A DNA stretch of 64,000 nucleotides from Oligoflexus sp. (GCF_035712445.1 NZ_DASTAT010000061.1:36864-100863); one strand, 5' to 3'; positions 49,438 through 59,675 are shown, counted from the stretch's first letter. The notes: generated from the letters alone by a model not told the origin. Numbers and translations: made by a program.

Positions 49438-52073
49438 AAGTCAAAGAGGAATCCCGGTTTCTTATCCACCGTATCATCGATCTTGCGATAAAGTACCGCC
49501 AGCAGATTGAATTCCAAAAAGGTGATCGGCTGCTTCCCGACCACGTCTCCACCGATCGGCAGCACGAGCCCGGCTCCCGACAGCAGCACCCGATGATCAG
49601 GCTCCATCAAACGTCCGCCATCAGCAAACACTTTAAAAAGCGAGCGGCGCGGCAGCACCAGGAAGTTGGCCGGCAGCGGCAAACGCAGGGGAGTCGACAC
49701 ATCCGTCGACCAGGTTTGCAGACGTCCGACCAGAGGCAGACGCGGATGATCAAGCCGCAAACGGGACTCCTCGACATCCTGCGCCTGGAAAAGCCCCCCG
49801 CGGGGCACATCGCCTTCGCGCTTGGAAACTCCGGTAAAAATCTGGCCCTGCCACTGCAATCCGGGGACCTCGCAGTTGGCCTTCAAAAGCCCGACGCTGC
49901 GCTGATAATTGAAATCCCCGCTCGGCACCCAGCTGCTCACAGCATGATCGCCGAGCAGACGCCAGCCGCAGGTTCGGCGTTTTTCGCCGGTAATCGCGAC
50001 TCCAAGACTCGACGCCAGATGACTTTCATCCCGATTGCCGAGGGTTTGCTTCAGACGTTGCCGGGTATAGATATCAAGCCAGGGGGCGCCCTTGAACAAT
50101 GGGCGGCGTGAAACAGTCAGACTCGTTTCCCTTTCGCCCGGCAGGGTGCGATCATCATCCTGGGACACGCGCAGGTGCAGCTTCAGGGAGTGCTCGGGTT
50201 TATTCGTATCCCACTGCAGACGAAAGCCGGTTTTTCCGGTCGCCGGTTGATAGACCAGCAGTCCCGTCAGGCCCGTGCCCACATAGCGAAAGAGCTGCCA
50301 GCCGAGCTGCAGGGAGAGTTCATTGCCGGGAAGTTTTTGCAGGAAGGGAACCCAAACGATGGTATACGCATCATCCGCCAGGGTCCGCGCCGTGCCGGGA
50401 AAAAAACTCAGCTCAGTCCACAGGCTGCTGTTATTGTAGCGATCACTATCGAAGATGCTGCGATCGGGATCTATGTTCACATGATCGACGGACGCGTAAG
50501 GAACGGGGAAAACAATGGGCCGTTCCACATCCTTCGGTTGAACATGCCGCACGATCCGCTGGCCGTCCTTGGTTTTCAGCACAACATCGACAGGTACAGC
50601 GAGTTCATTGGTAAAGGACACCCGCACGGCCGTGGCCTGCCCACCCTCAGCCCTTTCCATTCCATCCAGCTTCGCATCGGGCCAGACATCGCTTTGCCAG
50701 TAACTTAAAAGCAGCGGTGACAGAGTTTCGGGAAATTTCGAACGCAGAAGATTCAAAACATGGGCTGGCGTGAGCGGCCGTTCCACGGCCTGGCCCACGA
50801 TCTCCCGCAGAAAACGGGAGAATTCTTTTCTGCCGATTTCCTTCAGAAGCACGCGCAAAGCCTGGCTGCCGCGGACGAAGGAATAAGGTGGACGCTGCAG
50901 CATATCATCCATGGATCTTTGATTTTCATCCACCAGAGCGTTATGCGACTGCATCAGGCTCAGCGTCGCCGCGAGGATATCCTGGGTCTGCGTAAAGTTC
51001 AGAAGAAACCAGGCGTCATTCTCGTCATCGGATGCGAAAAGATTTCCGTACTGCTCGGAGTCCTTCAAAAAAAGCAGTCCAAGACTTTCCGATAAACTTT
51101 GAGTCAGCCAGGCATCCTGAAGACGTCCAACCCTAACCAGATAACCAAACCACTGCTCGGCCAGCACCTTGTTCAGCTGCCAGATCTTCCAGTTGAGCCA
51201 ATCCTCCTGCAGCGAGCGCATCAGAGCCTGCTGGGGCCGATTGATGAGGACCAGACCGGCGACGCTGATCGGTTCGTATTCCTCGCTGTCGATCAGCAGC
51301 AGATCTTCCGTCGGCCAGCGTCCTATGACGCCATAGTGTTCACGCAGAATGGTCTTCACTGGCCTTTGCAGTTTCAAAAACTTGTCGCTCTGCGCCAGGA
51401 AACGAAGGCGAAGGCCGTCAATTTCCGTTTCGTGCACCTTGCCGTTGCGATAAAGAACGACATAGAAATCGCGACCGCGATACTGCACAGCTGCATCCGA
51501 CCCATGCCCGGGATTCAGCTGCGACCAGCCACTTGGAATCTGCATGGTGACCTCAAAGCGCGAGGCCGTCGGGAGTTCCGGAAACTCCTCGGGACCAAGC
51601 TCGGGGCACTGTGTCAGCACACGGGGATAAAAGTCACTCAGGATGCGGGGACGATCCGGCCGATCCTTCCAGCCTGGAATGCGAAGGGTATAGCCGAGTT
51701 TCAGAACGCCTTTCTGTTCCAGCGCAGGCACGCGCCAGTAGCCGGGCCTTACCTCTTCCAAAAGCTCAGGCTTCTCCCATTGAAGAGCCGCGTCAACTCG
51801 TGAGGCCTGATCACGCATCGAATACCCGGTCAGGGAATGGAGTTCCGCAGCGCGGCGAAACACAGGATCCTCAAGGGGTACGTATAGGCAGGCCCCGGGC
51901 TTCAACTCCGCATCCTCGATGGTCATGCGCACGCCAGCTTCGGATTCATAATGCAGATCGCTGTCCTGAATATTGATATGGATGCGATAGGATACCACCG
52001 CGCTTTCCAAGGCCAGTGCAGGAGTGGCCTTGAGGTAAAGACAAAAGAAGGTGAGAAGGCGAATCCATTTCAT
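49422..52073 (-). CDS. Exported M1-aminopeptidase-like protein lacking the zinc motif, with a beta-rich C-terminal region
   Basis: 883 residues from ATG 52073; the open frame reaches 52271 over the divergent gene's start. Signal peptide 1-22 ends PALA. The N-terminal ~250 residues are beta-rich, like the M1 peptidase saddle. Around residue 301-335 the sequence NKVLAEQWFGYLVRVGRLQDAW mirrors the M1 core HExxHQWFGNLV...DLWL, but the HExxH is replaced by NKVLAE, so no zinc site is possible. Residues ~560-883 are amphipathic strands ending LFDFGGQL, suggestive of an outer-membrane beta barrel. It may be a pseudo-peptidase receptor. Both domain calls are by eye, so the fold needs structure prediction. 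Confidence 0.6.
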   Translation of the reverse strand: MKWIRLLTFFCLYLKATPALALESAVVSYRIHINIQDSDLHYESEAGVRMTIEDAELKPGACLYVPLEDPVFRRAAELHSLTGYSMRDQASRVDAALQWEKPELLEEVRPGYWRVPALEQKGVLKLGYTLRIPGWKDRPDRPRILSDFYPRVLTQCPELGPEEFPELPTASRFEVTMQIPSGWSQLNPGHGSDAAVQYRGRDFYVVLYRNGKVHETEIDGLRLRFLAQSDKFLKLQRPVKTILREHYGVIGRWPTEDLLLIDSEEYEPISVAGLVLINRPQQALMRSLQEDWLNWKIWQLNKVLAEQWFGYLVRVGRLQDAWLTQSLSESLGLLFLKDSEQYGNLFASDDENDAWFLLNFTQTQDILAATLSLMQSHNALVDENQRSMDDMLQRPPYSFVRGSQALRVLLKEIGRKEFSRFLREIVGQAVERPLTPAHVLNLLRSKFPETLSPLLLSYWQSDVWPDAKLDGMERAEGGQATAVRVSFTNELAVPVDVVLKTKDGQRIVRHVQPKDVERPIVFPVPYASVDHVNIDPDRSIFDSDRYNNSSLWTELSFFPGTARTLADDAYTIVWVPFLQKLPGNELSLQLGWQLFRYVGTGLTGLLVYQPATGKTGFRLQWDTNKPEHSLKLHLRVSQDDDRTLPGERETSLTVSRRPLFKGAPWLDIYTRQRLKQTLGNRDESHLASSLGVAITGEKRRTCGWRLLGDHAVSSWVPSGDFNYQRSVGLLKANCEVPGLQWQGQIFTGVSKREGDVPRGGLFQAQDVEESRLRLDHPRLPLVGRLQTWSTDVSTPLRLPLPANFLVLPRRSLFKVFADGGRLMEPDHRVLLSGAGLVLPIGGDVVGKQPITFLEFNLLAVLYRKIDDTVDKKPGFLFDFGGQL

Positions 52074-52166
52074 CACGTTGGGCGGTCTCTCTGGAGGCTG
52101 TAAGTTGAGCTTCCATTGTACCCGTTTCCTCGCTAGGATGGGAGCCATAAACCACAGGAGCCTTGC

Positions 52167-53765
52167 ATGGAAAGCCGTCCCAGCCAGACGCGGGCGCAGG
52201 ACCTTGTCTCTCGATTTTTCATTCTTCAATCTGTGCTTTTTCTGTTGCCTTTGGCCACGACGTGGCTGCATCCGGTTTTGCTGGGCAATGTACGCAATTC
52301 GCAGATCCTGCTTGTTTTCATTTTTATCATGATCATCGTGAAAAAAAATATCACGCTGGATGCGTTACTCGCCTGGCGCTGCCCACCCAAGTTATGGAAT
52401 GCACTGGCTCTGACGAGTCTTCTCTCCTTTTTAGCAACTGGTGTGACGCACTACCTTGGGCTGCGACTGAACGGCGAAGATTTCAGCATCTTCGATTGGA
52501 TGCTCTTCAACACCAATTATCGTGAATTCATGACAAGCCCTATTTGCAATATGGCTGCAGCTCTGGATGTGTGTCATCATTTCGCCATTCATCCTACGTA
52601 CATCATGATCCCACTCGCCTTCCTGCATCGCATTTTCGAGGAGCCCTTGTTTCTGATCACCGTGCACAGCCTTGCGCTCTGGTCGGCTATCATTCCCCTG
52701 CGGGCCCTGGCGCGGCATTTTTTAAAGCATGATGTGCTGGTGGCGGCGGTCCTGCTGGCCTATCTCTGCAATGCCTACGTCGGTTCCATTCTGAATCATG
52801 GCTTTCACGTCGAAGTCTTTTTCGTGCCCTTTGGCCTTGCTCTGCTGCGAGCCTGGGTCGCGCGGCGGACGAACTGGTGGGTCTGGCTCCTGCTCTTCCT
52901 GTCAGTGAAAGAGGATGGGGCGCTTTATATGATAGCGATGGCACTCGCTCAGATGGTTCTGACGCCAAGGGATCGGCGATCCTATGCTCTGTTCAGCGTG
53001 AGTCTCGCTGTCCTTGCTTTGAACCTTCTTCTGGTCCAGCCTTATTTCCTTAAGGTCACGGGCGCGACCGTGCCTTCGTATCTGCGTTTTTGGGGACACC
53101 TGGGAAGCAGCAAGGGCGAAATCATTCAGACGATTCTCACGCAGCCCCTGTCGACCGTCACCATGGTGCTCAAGTCGCATTGGTATATTCTGTTCGGAGC
53201 GCTGCTCTTTGTCCCGTTCCTCAGTCCTTTGGCTTTGGCGGCCATGGCTCCTGCGCTTTTGATCTATGGCCTCTCGAATATTTCGCACATGCGCGAATAC
53301 GCGACCTACTATTCAGCGCCGCTGATTCCTTTTCTATTCTTTGGTCTGGTGGAAGGAGGGCACAGGATTATGAAGAGAAACCTGCGCGTCGCCCCGCGGC
53401 TGATTCTGATCGGCACATTCCTGTTTGCGCTGACGGGCGGTGGCTATCAGAAATTTCCCCTGATAGCCTTTCAGGCCCTGTGGGATCTCTATGAAGCCAG
53501 AAATTTTCTTTGGACCCAGGCGCGGCCTTTGATCTGCGCCCAGACGCTGCTCTATCCCCATCTGCCTTATGAGTGGAGGATTCAGCCGCTCTCGACGGAG
53601 TGCATGCAGGAACCTGCGGCGCTGACTGTATTTCTACGCAACAGCCGCTATGATTCCTATCCGATCGGAGCCCGGGAATTTCTCGCCTTGCGCGCAAGCG
53701 TTCCCGGCATGAGGCTGGTCAAGGCGTGGCCGTCGGGTCTTGAGATCTATCAGACGCTGCCTTGA
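52167..53765 (+). CDS. DUF2079-family polytopic membrane protein
   Basis: 532 residues from ATG 52167 (CAGGAG upstream), with about 11 TM segments. The TM-rich N-terminal part contains FSIFDWMLFNTNY and NHGFHVEVFFVPFGLALL, resembling the DUF2079 pattern (D-x-x-x-F-x-Q...H-F-x-P). An extracytoplasmic C-terminal tail with Cys-bounded segments closes it. The DUF2079 fold is related to GT-C glycosyltransferases, so transfer of a lipid-linked sugar is possible; this is inference. The gene is divergent from the M1-like gene and convergent with the A-T-TE gene (8 nt apart). The acceptor glycan is unknown. Confidence 0.75.
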   Translation: MESRPSQTRAQDLVSRFFILQSVLFLLPLATTWLHPVLLGNVRNSQILLVFIFIMIIVKKNITLDALLAWRCPPKLWNALALTSLLSFLATGVTHYLGLRLNGEDFSIFDWMLFNTNYREFMTSPICNMAAALDVCHHFAIHPTYIMIPLAFLHRIFEEPLFLITVHSLALWSAIIPLRALARHFLKHDVLVAAVLLAYLCNAYVGSILNHGFHVEVFFVPFGLALLRAWVARRTNWWVWLLLFLSVKEDGALYMIAMALAQMVLTPRDRRSYALFSVSLAVLALNLLLVQPYFLKVTGATVPSYLRFWGHLGSSKGEIIQTILTQPLSTVTMVLKSHWYILFGALLFVPFLSPLALAAMAPALLIYGLSNISHMREYATYYSAPLIPFLFFGLVEGGHRIMKRNLRVAPRLILIGTFLFALTGGGYQKFPLIAFQALWDLYEARNFLWTQARPLICAQTLLYPHLPYEWRIQPLSTECMQEPAALTVFLRNSRYDSYPIGAREFLALRASVPGMRLVKAWPSGLEIYQTLP

Positions 53766-53773
53766 GGGTGCAT

Positions 53774-56419
53774 TCACCCGAGACTGCGGCTGCGATGAAA
53801 CGCGCAGACGAGCTCAGCAATCTGCGTGACGTCGGGTTCCATCTCGATCATGGTGAAATGATCGCCCTCGACGCTTTTTATTTCCAGCTGCGACATGACA
53901 TCCGCCCAGCCGCAGGTACGGCTTTTCAAAGGATCCTGGCGCAGACGATCTTTCGATATGATCAAAAGGCAGGGATCCCCGTAAGGCTCGCGCTGCTTTG
54001 CATAGGACACAGCAGCCACTGACTTGGCGAGCACGCGTTGCTCCCCCATTTCTGCCAGCCTGGGGTTGTCACGAAATTGATTTAAACTGGAAAATTGCGG
54101 CAGTACTTTTTCCCGCATGCGACGCCAGAGGAAGCGAAAAAGTATCGGTGGCGGTGTGCGTAAGGCCCGCCCGATCTGGCGCCAGCGAAACAGCAGCTTG
54201 TTATTCCATTCCGGGATAATGGCATCGACCAGAACGAGCACGCTGACCGTCTCGCCCGCCGCCTTGAGTCTTTGAGCGATTTCAAAGGCGACGATGCCGG
54301 CAAAGGAATACCCAAGCAGCTGATAGGGACCATGAGGCTGCAGAGCGCGAATCTGATGCATATAGCATTCGGAAAGTCGGGCGATCGAGAGAGTTTCACT
54401 GTTGGCGTCCGTAGCGGAAAGCTCTTCCAGAGTGAACACGGCAAAAGCTGCAAAATGATCCTCAAGGCGCTGGGCCAGCACCCGATAGGCCTGGACCCCG
54501 CCCAGCATGAAGAGCTTGGATTCCATGGGACCTTTATTGAGAAGTATGGGCTTCAGTTCGGACTTTTGCCCACCGCCCAGATAGTCAAGAATTCCTTGAA
54601 CCGTCGCTTGCGCAAAGAATACCTGAGGCGGAATCACCAGATCATAGGTTTCCCGAAGATCCTGAAGCAAGAGGACAGCCAGCAAAGAGTGCCCACCCTC
54701 GTCGAAAAAATTAAGATCGGTGCCAAATGTTTCCCGATTGAGAGCCCGCGCAAAGCTTCTGGCGAGTTTATCGCGCAGGGAATGGTCGTGAGGGTCGTCG
54801 ACCGTTTCGCGGACCTGCGCTTGCCAGGGAAGGTCCTGGAGCGCTCTGCGATCAAGTTTACCATTCACGGTGAGGGGCATTTTATCCAGGATCAGGAGCT
54901 GCTGGGGAAGCATGGCTTCCGGTAAATGCCTGGCCAGTTTGCGTCGAAACGCTGCGATCTCGCTCTCCTGAGGCCCCACCACAACCGCTATGAGATATTC
55001 CTGCTCCCGATCTTTTTTGTGCATGAGCGCACACTGCTCGGCCAGGCCTATTTCCCGGATTGTATTTTCGATCCCGACCAGCTCGATGCGAATACCGCGC
55101 AGCTGAATCTGAAAATCCTGCCTGCCGAGCATTTCCAGGTCACCGTTGGGCTGAAGTCGCCCGATATCGCCCATGCGATAGTAGCGCTCACCCTGAAGGC
55201 TGATGAATTTATCTTTCTCCAGATCGGGACGCTTGTAGTAGCCGAGCGCCAGGCCAGGACCTGCGAAACAGATTTCACCGATCACACCCGGAGGCTGGAT
55301 TGCGAGCTGGTCATTGACGATGCGAACCTTGACATCGGGAAAGCCCCGCCCAACGAGGCTTTTGGTCTGCACCGCGTGCCGCGATACGGGATAGCAGGTC
55401 CCCATGCAGCTGATCTCAGTGCTCCCATAGAGAACGTAGATTTCCGCTCGGCTGAAAATCTTTTTCATATCCTCCATGACCGAGGCCGGGACCACATCAC
55501 CGCCTGACGATACATGGCGCAGGTTCGAGAGATCCACGCTGCCCGCATCCTGACGCCGAATCGTCCGAAATATGCTGGACAGGAGGCTGGGTCCGGCGTG
55601 CAGAATGGTAGCGGAGGACAGCAGCTGCAAAAGACGGGGCATATCGAGGATTTCATGTCGCTCCGCAAGGATCAGCCTCGCGCCTACGCAGAGCGGTGAT
55701 ATGAGATCGAAGAGACTGATGCTGAAGGTCGGGCGCGCTATGGAAATAAAAACATCGCGGTTATCAAAAGCAAAGGCCTGCTGCGCGACATGTATATAGT
55801 GAGCGAGGTTGCGTTGGCTCGCAAGCACACCCTTGGGTTTGCCCGTTGTCCCGGACGTGAAAAAAAGATAGGCCGGGTCATCCAACGAAACAGGGATGGA
55901 GGCCGCAGTTTCCAAAGGGCGGAGTGGCAAGGTATCCAGAAGAATGTGGGCTCGGGAAAAAAGACAGTTGAGGCCGCTCAGGCTGCCATGCAGAAGGACA
56001 AGATGCGGATCCGCCTGCTCCAGCATATGCTGCATATAGGCTTCAGGATGCGTGGGGTCCAGAGGGCAATAGATGGCTCCAAGCTGCCAGATACTCATAA
56101 TCGCCAGGAGCAGCTCAGGGCAGGTTGGAAGGCACACACCGACGACGGCACCCCGCTTCACTCCCTTGTCGCGAAGGCACTGGGCCAGGCTCTGGCTTTT
56201 GACCAGAAGGTCTCCATAGCTGAGATGCCGATCGTTCATGCTCACCGCGATCTCTTGCGGCTGTGATCGAGCCTTTCCCAGTACGATTTCACAGATGGGA
56301 GTATGGGGATAGGACGCGTGCCCGCTATCCAAAAGCTTTTCGAGCACTTTTATGTCGTCATGAGAAAGCATGGTTTTTGATTCAGCCTCGTCAGCAGGAC
56401 TTTTCCAATAGAATAGCAT
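53774..56419 (-). CDS. Single-module NRPS-like enzyme: adenylation, carrier, thioesterase (A-T-TE)
   Basis: 881 residues from ATG 56419 (AGCAGG upstream). A domain ~45-545: LFFTSGTTGKPKGVL, YGSTEISCMGT, GEICFAGPGLALGYYKRPD, YRMGDIGRLQPNGDLEMLGR, RGIRIELVGIE and NGKLDRRAL with the catalytic Lys. Carrier domain ~555-635 with FFDEGGHSLLAV (Ser578, phosphopantetheine site). Type I thioesterase ~650-875: GYSFAG (Ser705), LVLVDA (Asp) and EGDHFTM (His). There is no condensation domain. Free-standing A-T-TE enzymes such as fungal atromentin synthetase or bacterial ralfuranone synthetase dimerise aryl 2-oxo acids. No tailoring, PPTase or transport gene adjoins, so the product is unknown. Confidence 0.92.
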   Translation of the reverse strand: MLFYWKSPADEAESKTMLSHDDIKVLEKLLDSGHASYPHTPICEIVLGKARSQPQEIAVSMNDRHLSYGDLLVKSQSLAQCLRDKGVKRGAVVGVCLPTCPELLLAIMSIWQLGAIYCPLDPTHPEAYMQHMLEQADPHLVLLHGSLSGLNCLFSRAHILLDTLPLRPLETAASIPVSLDDPAYLFFTSGTTGKPKGVLASQRNLAHYIHVAQQAFAFDNRDVFISIARPTFSISLFDLISPLCVGARLILAERHEILDMPRLLQLLSSATILHAGPSLLSSIFRTIRRQDAGSVDLSNLRHVSSGGDVVPASVMEDMKKIFSRAEIYVLYGSTEISCMGTCYPVSRHAVQTKSLVGRGFPDVKVRIVNDQLAIQPPGVIGEICFAGPGLALGYYKRPDLEKDKFISLQGERYYRMGDIGRLQPNGDLEMLGRQDFQIQLRGIRIELVGIENTIREIGLAEQCALMHKKDREQEYLIAVVVGPQESEIAAFRRKLARHLPEAMLPQQLLILDKMPLTVNGKLDRRALQDLPWQAQVRETVDDPHDHSLRDKLARSFARALNRETFGTDLNFFDEGGHSLLAVLLLQDLRETYDLVIPPQVFFAQATVQGILDYLGGGQKSELKPILLNKGPMESKLFMLGGVQAYRVLAQRLEDHFAAFAVFTLEELSATDANSETLSIARLSECYMHQIRALQPHGPYQLLGYSFAGIVAFEIAQRLKAAGETVSVLVLVDAIIPEWNNKLLFRWRQIGRALRTPPPILFRFLWRRMREKVLPQFSSLNQFRDNPRLAEMGEQRVLAKSVAAVSYAKQREPYGDPCLLIISKDRLRQDPLKSRTCGWADVMSQLEIKSVEGDHFTMIEMEPDVTQIAELVCAFHRSRSLG

Positions 56420-56499
56420 AGTCGAGCCTGCTTACGAATCCTGTGGAATACTTATCCCAACCTTTCCCATTCTTGACCTGTACCGAACCTTGCACTTCC

Positions 56500-57825
56500 T
56501 TATTCAGCCGCTTGCGCCTGGAAACCCAGGCCTTGATCCGTGGGTTTCTTCAGGGATGCGGCACTTCCCGGACTGAGGCTCACAGGGGTTTGTGCCTTCA
56601 GGAATTCCATCATCTTTTCAGCTGTATCATGACCATCCCAGAATACAAAGACTCCCGCTTCGTCTTTGCCATACTGACGAGAATCAGAAGCATAGACGCG
56701 GGTCACGCGAAGTCGCACGAGTTCCTTTTGCAGCTCAAGTGTTTCCAGAGCTTGACGCAGAGCGCCGACAGCAGCTGAAGCCCGGATGGCATTCACATTG
56801 TAGAGGTCACGAAAGTCAAACTGAGGATAGTCGTCATGCAGGCTCGCCAGCCCATCCTCCAGGGATTTTTGAACGCTCGCGTAGGCCGGGAAGGCAGCAG
56901 CCTTGCCGAGCGCATGCAAGGAACCATTGCTCAGTCGCGTCCGGGCTGCGGAATTGTCCTCAAAATTAGCATCCCGAGAAACGGCATGACCAAACGCGAT
57001 CAATTGGTCGATCAGATCGCTGGCTTCATCCAGAGTTTTTGGAGCCGGGCACTGGCTCACACCGAATTCGAGGCTCACCACGCAGCCCCAGTTTTTCAGG
57101 AAGGTTTCCACATCCTGGGCGCTGCGATCCGCGAATAAAAACCCGGTGATCGGGGTCACCGACTGGGGCGGCTGCGGCATGACGCTCGGTTTGTCACCCT
57201 CGCGAACGGGACGGGTCAGGATCATGCCGCCCATATTTATTTTCACTTCGCTGTTCGCGACCGTGATGTCGAAAGCCGTGGTATTCTTTGTGCCGGCGCG
57301 GGTAGGAGTCACCCACACTCCATCGCGACTCTGCACGCACACCTTATCAGTCAGGTCATACCAGACCCCTGTTCGCCAGCCATTGAAGCCGCAACTGGAA
57401 CCCTTCTGGGCCGCCTGGGCGAACAGAGTTTCATAGACATTGAGATGGGTCTGCTTCAGCGTGGTGGTCATTTCACTCTTCTGGGCCGCGTATGTCGTGA
57501 TAAAACGCGCATCCATCGCGAGGCTATAGCAGCCGCTAAAACGAAAGAGCGACATGGTTTGCTGAAGATAATTATCGGTGATTTCAAGGGTCGTGGAGCT
57601 GCTGCTGCCATCCGGGTTCTCGACACACTTGGATTTCCAGACACCATTCAGACGCGCATCAGCACTGGTCGATGTAAGGTTCAACGACGCGGCCGAAGCC
57701 GTGACACGCGGCGGTTCGCTGATCAGTGGTTTTTTATCGGATGACGAATGGGAAGAACCGCAGCCGAAAGCCGCAAAGCCAAGGATGGCATAGCCGAGAG
57801 CGAGTTTATAGGGGCGCTGAACCAT
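56500..57825 (-). CDS. Putative lipoprotein of unknown function
   Basis: 441 residues from ATG 57825, with GGAGAAAG upstream; the in-frame ATG at 57840 has none. The signal peptide ends AAFGC (Cys22 or so), followed by a Ser-rich linker. Residues ~55-205 form a beta-rich domain with several Cys (VWKSKCVENP..., FRFSGCY, SSCGFNGW, DKVCVQ). Residues ~235-420 are mostly helical (ASDLIDQLIAFGHAVSRDANF..., LETLELQKELVRLRVTRVYAS). I recognise no family, and there is no catalytic motif. The divergent neighbour is the M49-like peptidase gene, 161 nt away. Confidence 0.75.
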   Translation of the reverse strand: MVQRPYKLALGYAILGFAAFGCGSSHSSSDKKPLISEPPRVTASAASLNLTSTSADARLNGVWKSKCVENPDGSSSSTTLEITDNYLQQTMSLFRFSGCYSLAMDARFITTYAAQKSEMTTTLKQTHLNVYETLFAQAAQKGSSCGFNGWRTGVWYDLTDKVCVQSRDGVWVTPTRAGTKNTTAFDITVANSEVKINMGGMILTRPVREGDKPSVMPQPPQSVTPITGFLFADRSAQDVETFLKNWGCVVSLEFGVSQCPAPKTLDEASDLIDQLIAFGHAVSRDANFEDNSAARTRLSNGSLHALGKAAAFPAYASVQKSLEDGLASLHDDYPQFDFRDLYNVNAIRASAAVGALRQALETLELQKELVRLRVTRVYASDSRQYGKDEAGVFVFWDGHDTAEKMMEFLKAQTPVSLSPGSAASLKKPTDQGLGFQAQAAE

Positions 57826-57986
57826 GATTTCTTTCTCCATTTTATACCACGTCGACTTTGCGACAATACGGGGAAGCGAAGAAGGGATGGAAGTCCCAGG
57901 GATTTATTGCATGAAGCGGGGTTTTTTCTTCCCCTTCCCTTCTCATCACGCTAGCTTAGGGGCCTTGGTTAAGGAGAAACGCCACG

Positions 57987-59675
57987 ATGAAATGGGCAAG
58001 CAAAATCAGTGTGGGTCTTTTGGCCCTTGGTCTGCAGGCACAGGGAGAGGCCGCCTCGGCAGCTCTTCCCAATCTTCAGGAATTGAAAAAGATGGAGGCG
58101 GCTTTCGCGCCTGTGCCTTTGAATGTCGATGTGAAAGCTCTGCCGGAATCGGAAAAAAAGGCCCTCGCCTTGATTATCCAGGCCGCACAGATCATGGATG
58201 GCCTTTACCTGCGGCAGGTCTGGGCCGGCAATGAAGCGAGGCTCTTGGACCTGCTTCAGGATCAAAGTGAACTCGGCCGTGCGCGGGTCCGCATGTTCGC
58301 GCTTTATAAAGGCCCCTGGATCCGTCTGGAAGAAAATCGGCCCTTCCTGCCCGCCGTTCCTGAAAAGCCGAAAGAGGCCAACTTCTATCCCGCTGGGACC
58401 AGCAAGCAGGATATTGAAAACTGGATCAAGGGTTTGAATCCAGCTGACAAGGAAGCCGCACAGGGCTTCTTCACCGTCGTTCGAAGGGATGCCCAGGGTA
58501 AATTCGCGAGCGTCGGCTATCACATCGAATATCAAAAGGAACTGGCGCTGGCGGCGGATTATCTTTTGAAAGCGGCTGCCGTCACAACGCAGCCGACGCT
58601 GAAAGAATTTCTGACTCTGCGGGCCAAAGCCTTTCAGACCAATGATTACTATGACAGCGAAGTGGCCTGGATGAAGCTCGATGCCAGCGTCGAACCCACC
58701 ATCGGGCCTTACGAGGTTTATGAAGATGAGTGGTTCAATGCGAAGGCAGCGTTTGAAGCCTTCGTGACCATTCGCGATGAAGCGGAAACGGCCAAGCTCG
58801 CGAAGTATGAAAGAGAGCTGCAGGATCTGGAAAACAAACTCCCGATTGATCCCAAGTATAGAAACCCCAAGCTCGGCGCCCTGGCTCCGATCAAGGTCGT
58901 GAATTCGATCTATAGCTCAGGCGATGCGAGTCACGGCGTGCAGACGGCCGCTTTCAATCTGCCGAATGATGTCCGCGTATCCAAGGCGATGGGCACCAAG
59001 CGGACGATGCTGAAGAATATTCAGGAAGCCAAGTTTCAAAAAATCCTGATCCCGATCACCAAGGTCGTCCTTTCCCCCGCGGATCAGAAAGCGGTGACCT
59101 TCGATGCCTTCTTCACGCATATACTGATGCATGAAGTGATGCACGGACTCGGGCCGCACAATGTTCACGAATCGAAGGACAATACTTCGGTCAGGACAGC
59201 GCTGCAGGACAGTTATTCAGCCATAGAAGAAGCGAAGGCTGATATCTCGGGACTCTGGGCCATGCAGCAGCTGATTGATAAAGGCGTGATGGATAGAAAA
59301 TACGAATCCTCGATGTACATCACCTTCCTCGCGTCCGCTTTCCGCTCCATTCGCTTTGGTTTGAATGAAGCGCACGGCAAGGGCATCGCTTTGCAGCTCA
59401 ATACGCTTTTGGATGCGGGCGCCTTCACCGTGGATAAGAAGGGTCTTTTCTCGGTGAACAACGCCCGCATCAAGGAAGCGGTCAGCAAACTCACGGGCGA
59501 GCTGATGGAACTGCAGGCCCGCGGGGACTATGCGAAAGCCCAGGAGATGCTGAAGCGCCTGGGCGTCGTGCGGCCTGAAGTCAAAGCCGCGCTGGATCGT
59601 TTGAAGGGAACTCCGGTGGACATTGCCCCGCAATTCGTCACCGCGTCCCAGTTGATACAGCAGTACGGTCAGTAG
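57987..59675 (+). CDS. Exported zinc metallopeptidase, dipeptidyl-peptidase III (M49)-like
   Basis: 562 residues with AAGGAGAAAC before the ATG. Signal peptide MKWASKISVGLLALGLQAQGEA. The zinc motif HEVMHGLG is near residue 379 and the second metal region EEAKADISG about 35 residues on, resembling the M49 pair HExxGH and EExxA/D but with a HExxH spacing. Flanking NVHESKDNTS and FTHILMHEV also follow M49. The family trims dipeptides from small peptides; bacterial forms like this are often periplasmic. The His spacing differs from classical DPP III (HELLGH), so assignment is to the family, not to activity. Convergent with the broken sulfatase. Confidence 0.75.
   Translation: MKWASKISVGLLALGLQAQGEAASAALPNLQELKKMEAAFAPVPLNVDVKALPESEKKALALIIQAAQIMDGLYLRQVWAGNEARLLDLLQDQSELGRARVRMFALYKGPWIRLEENRPFLPAVPEKPKEANFYPAGTSKQDIENWIKGLNPADKEAAQGFFTVVRRDAQGKFASVGYHIEYQKELALAADYLLKAAAVTTQPTLKEFLTLRAKAFQTNDYYDSEVAWMKLDASVEPTIGPYEVYEDEWFNAKAAFEAFVTIRDEAETAKLAKYERELQDLENKLPIDPKYRNPKLGALAPIKVVNSIYSSGDASHGVQTAAFNLPNDVRVSKAMGTKRTMLKNIQEAKFQKILIPITKVVLSPADQKAVTFDAFFTHILMHEVMHGLGPHNVHESKDNTSVRTALQDSYSAIEEAKADISGLWAMQQLIDKGVMDRKYESSMYITFLASAFRSIRFGLNEAHGKGIALQLNTLLDAGAFTVDKKGLFSVNNARIKEAVSKLTGELMELQARGDYAKAQEMLKRLGVVRPEVKAALDRLKGTPVDIAPQFVTASQLIQQYGQ

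Noticed and set aside
53766-53779. Small GGGTG/CACCC hairpin between DUF2079 and A-T-TE genes
   Set aside because: Five-bp stem without T-tract; too weak to call a terminator.
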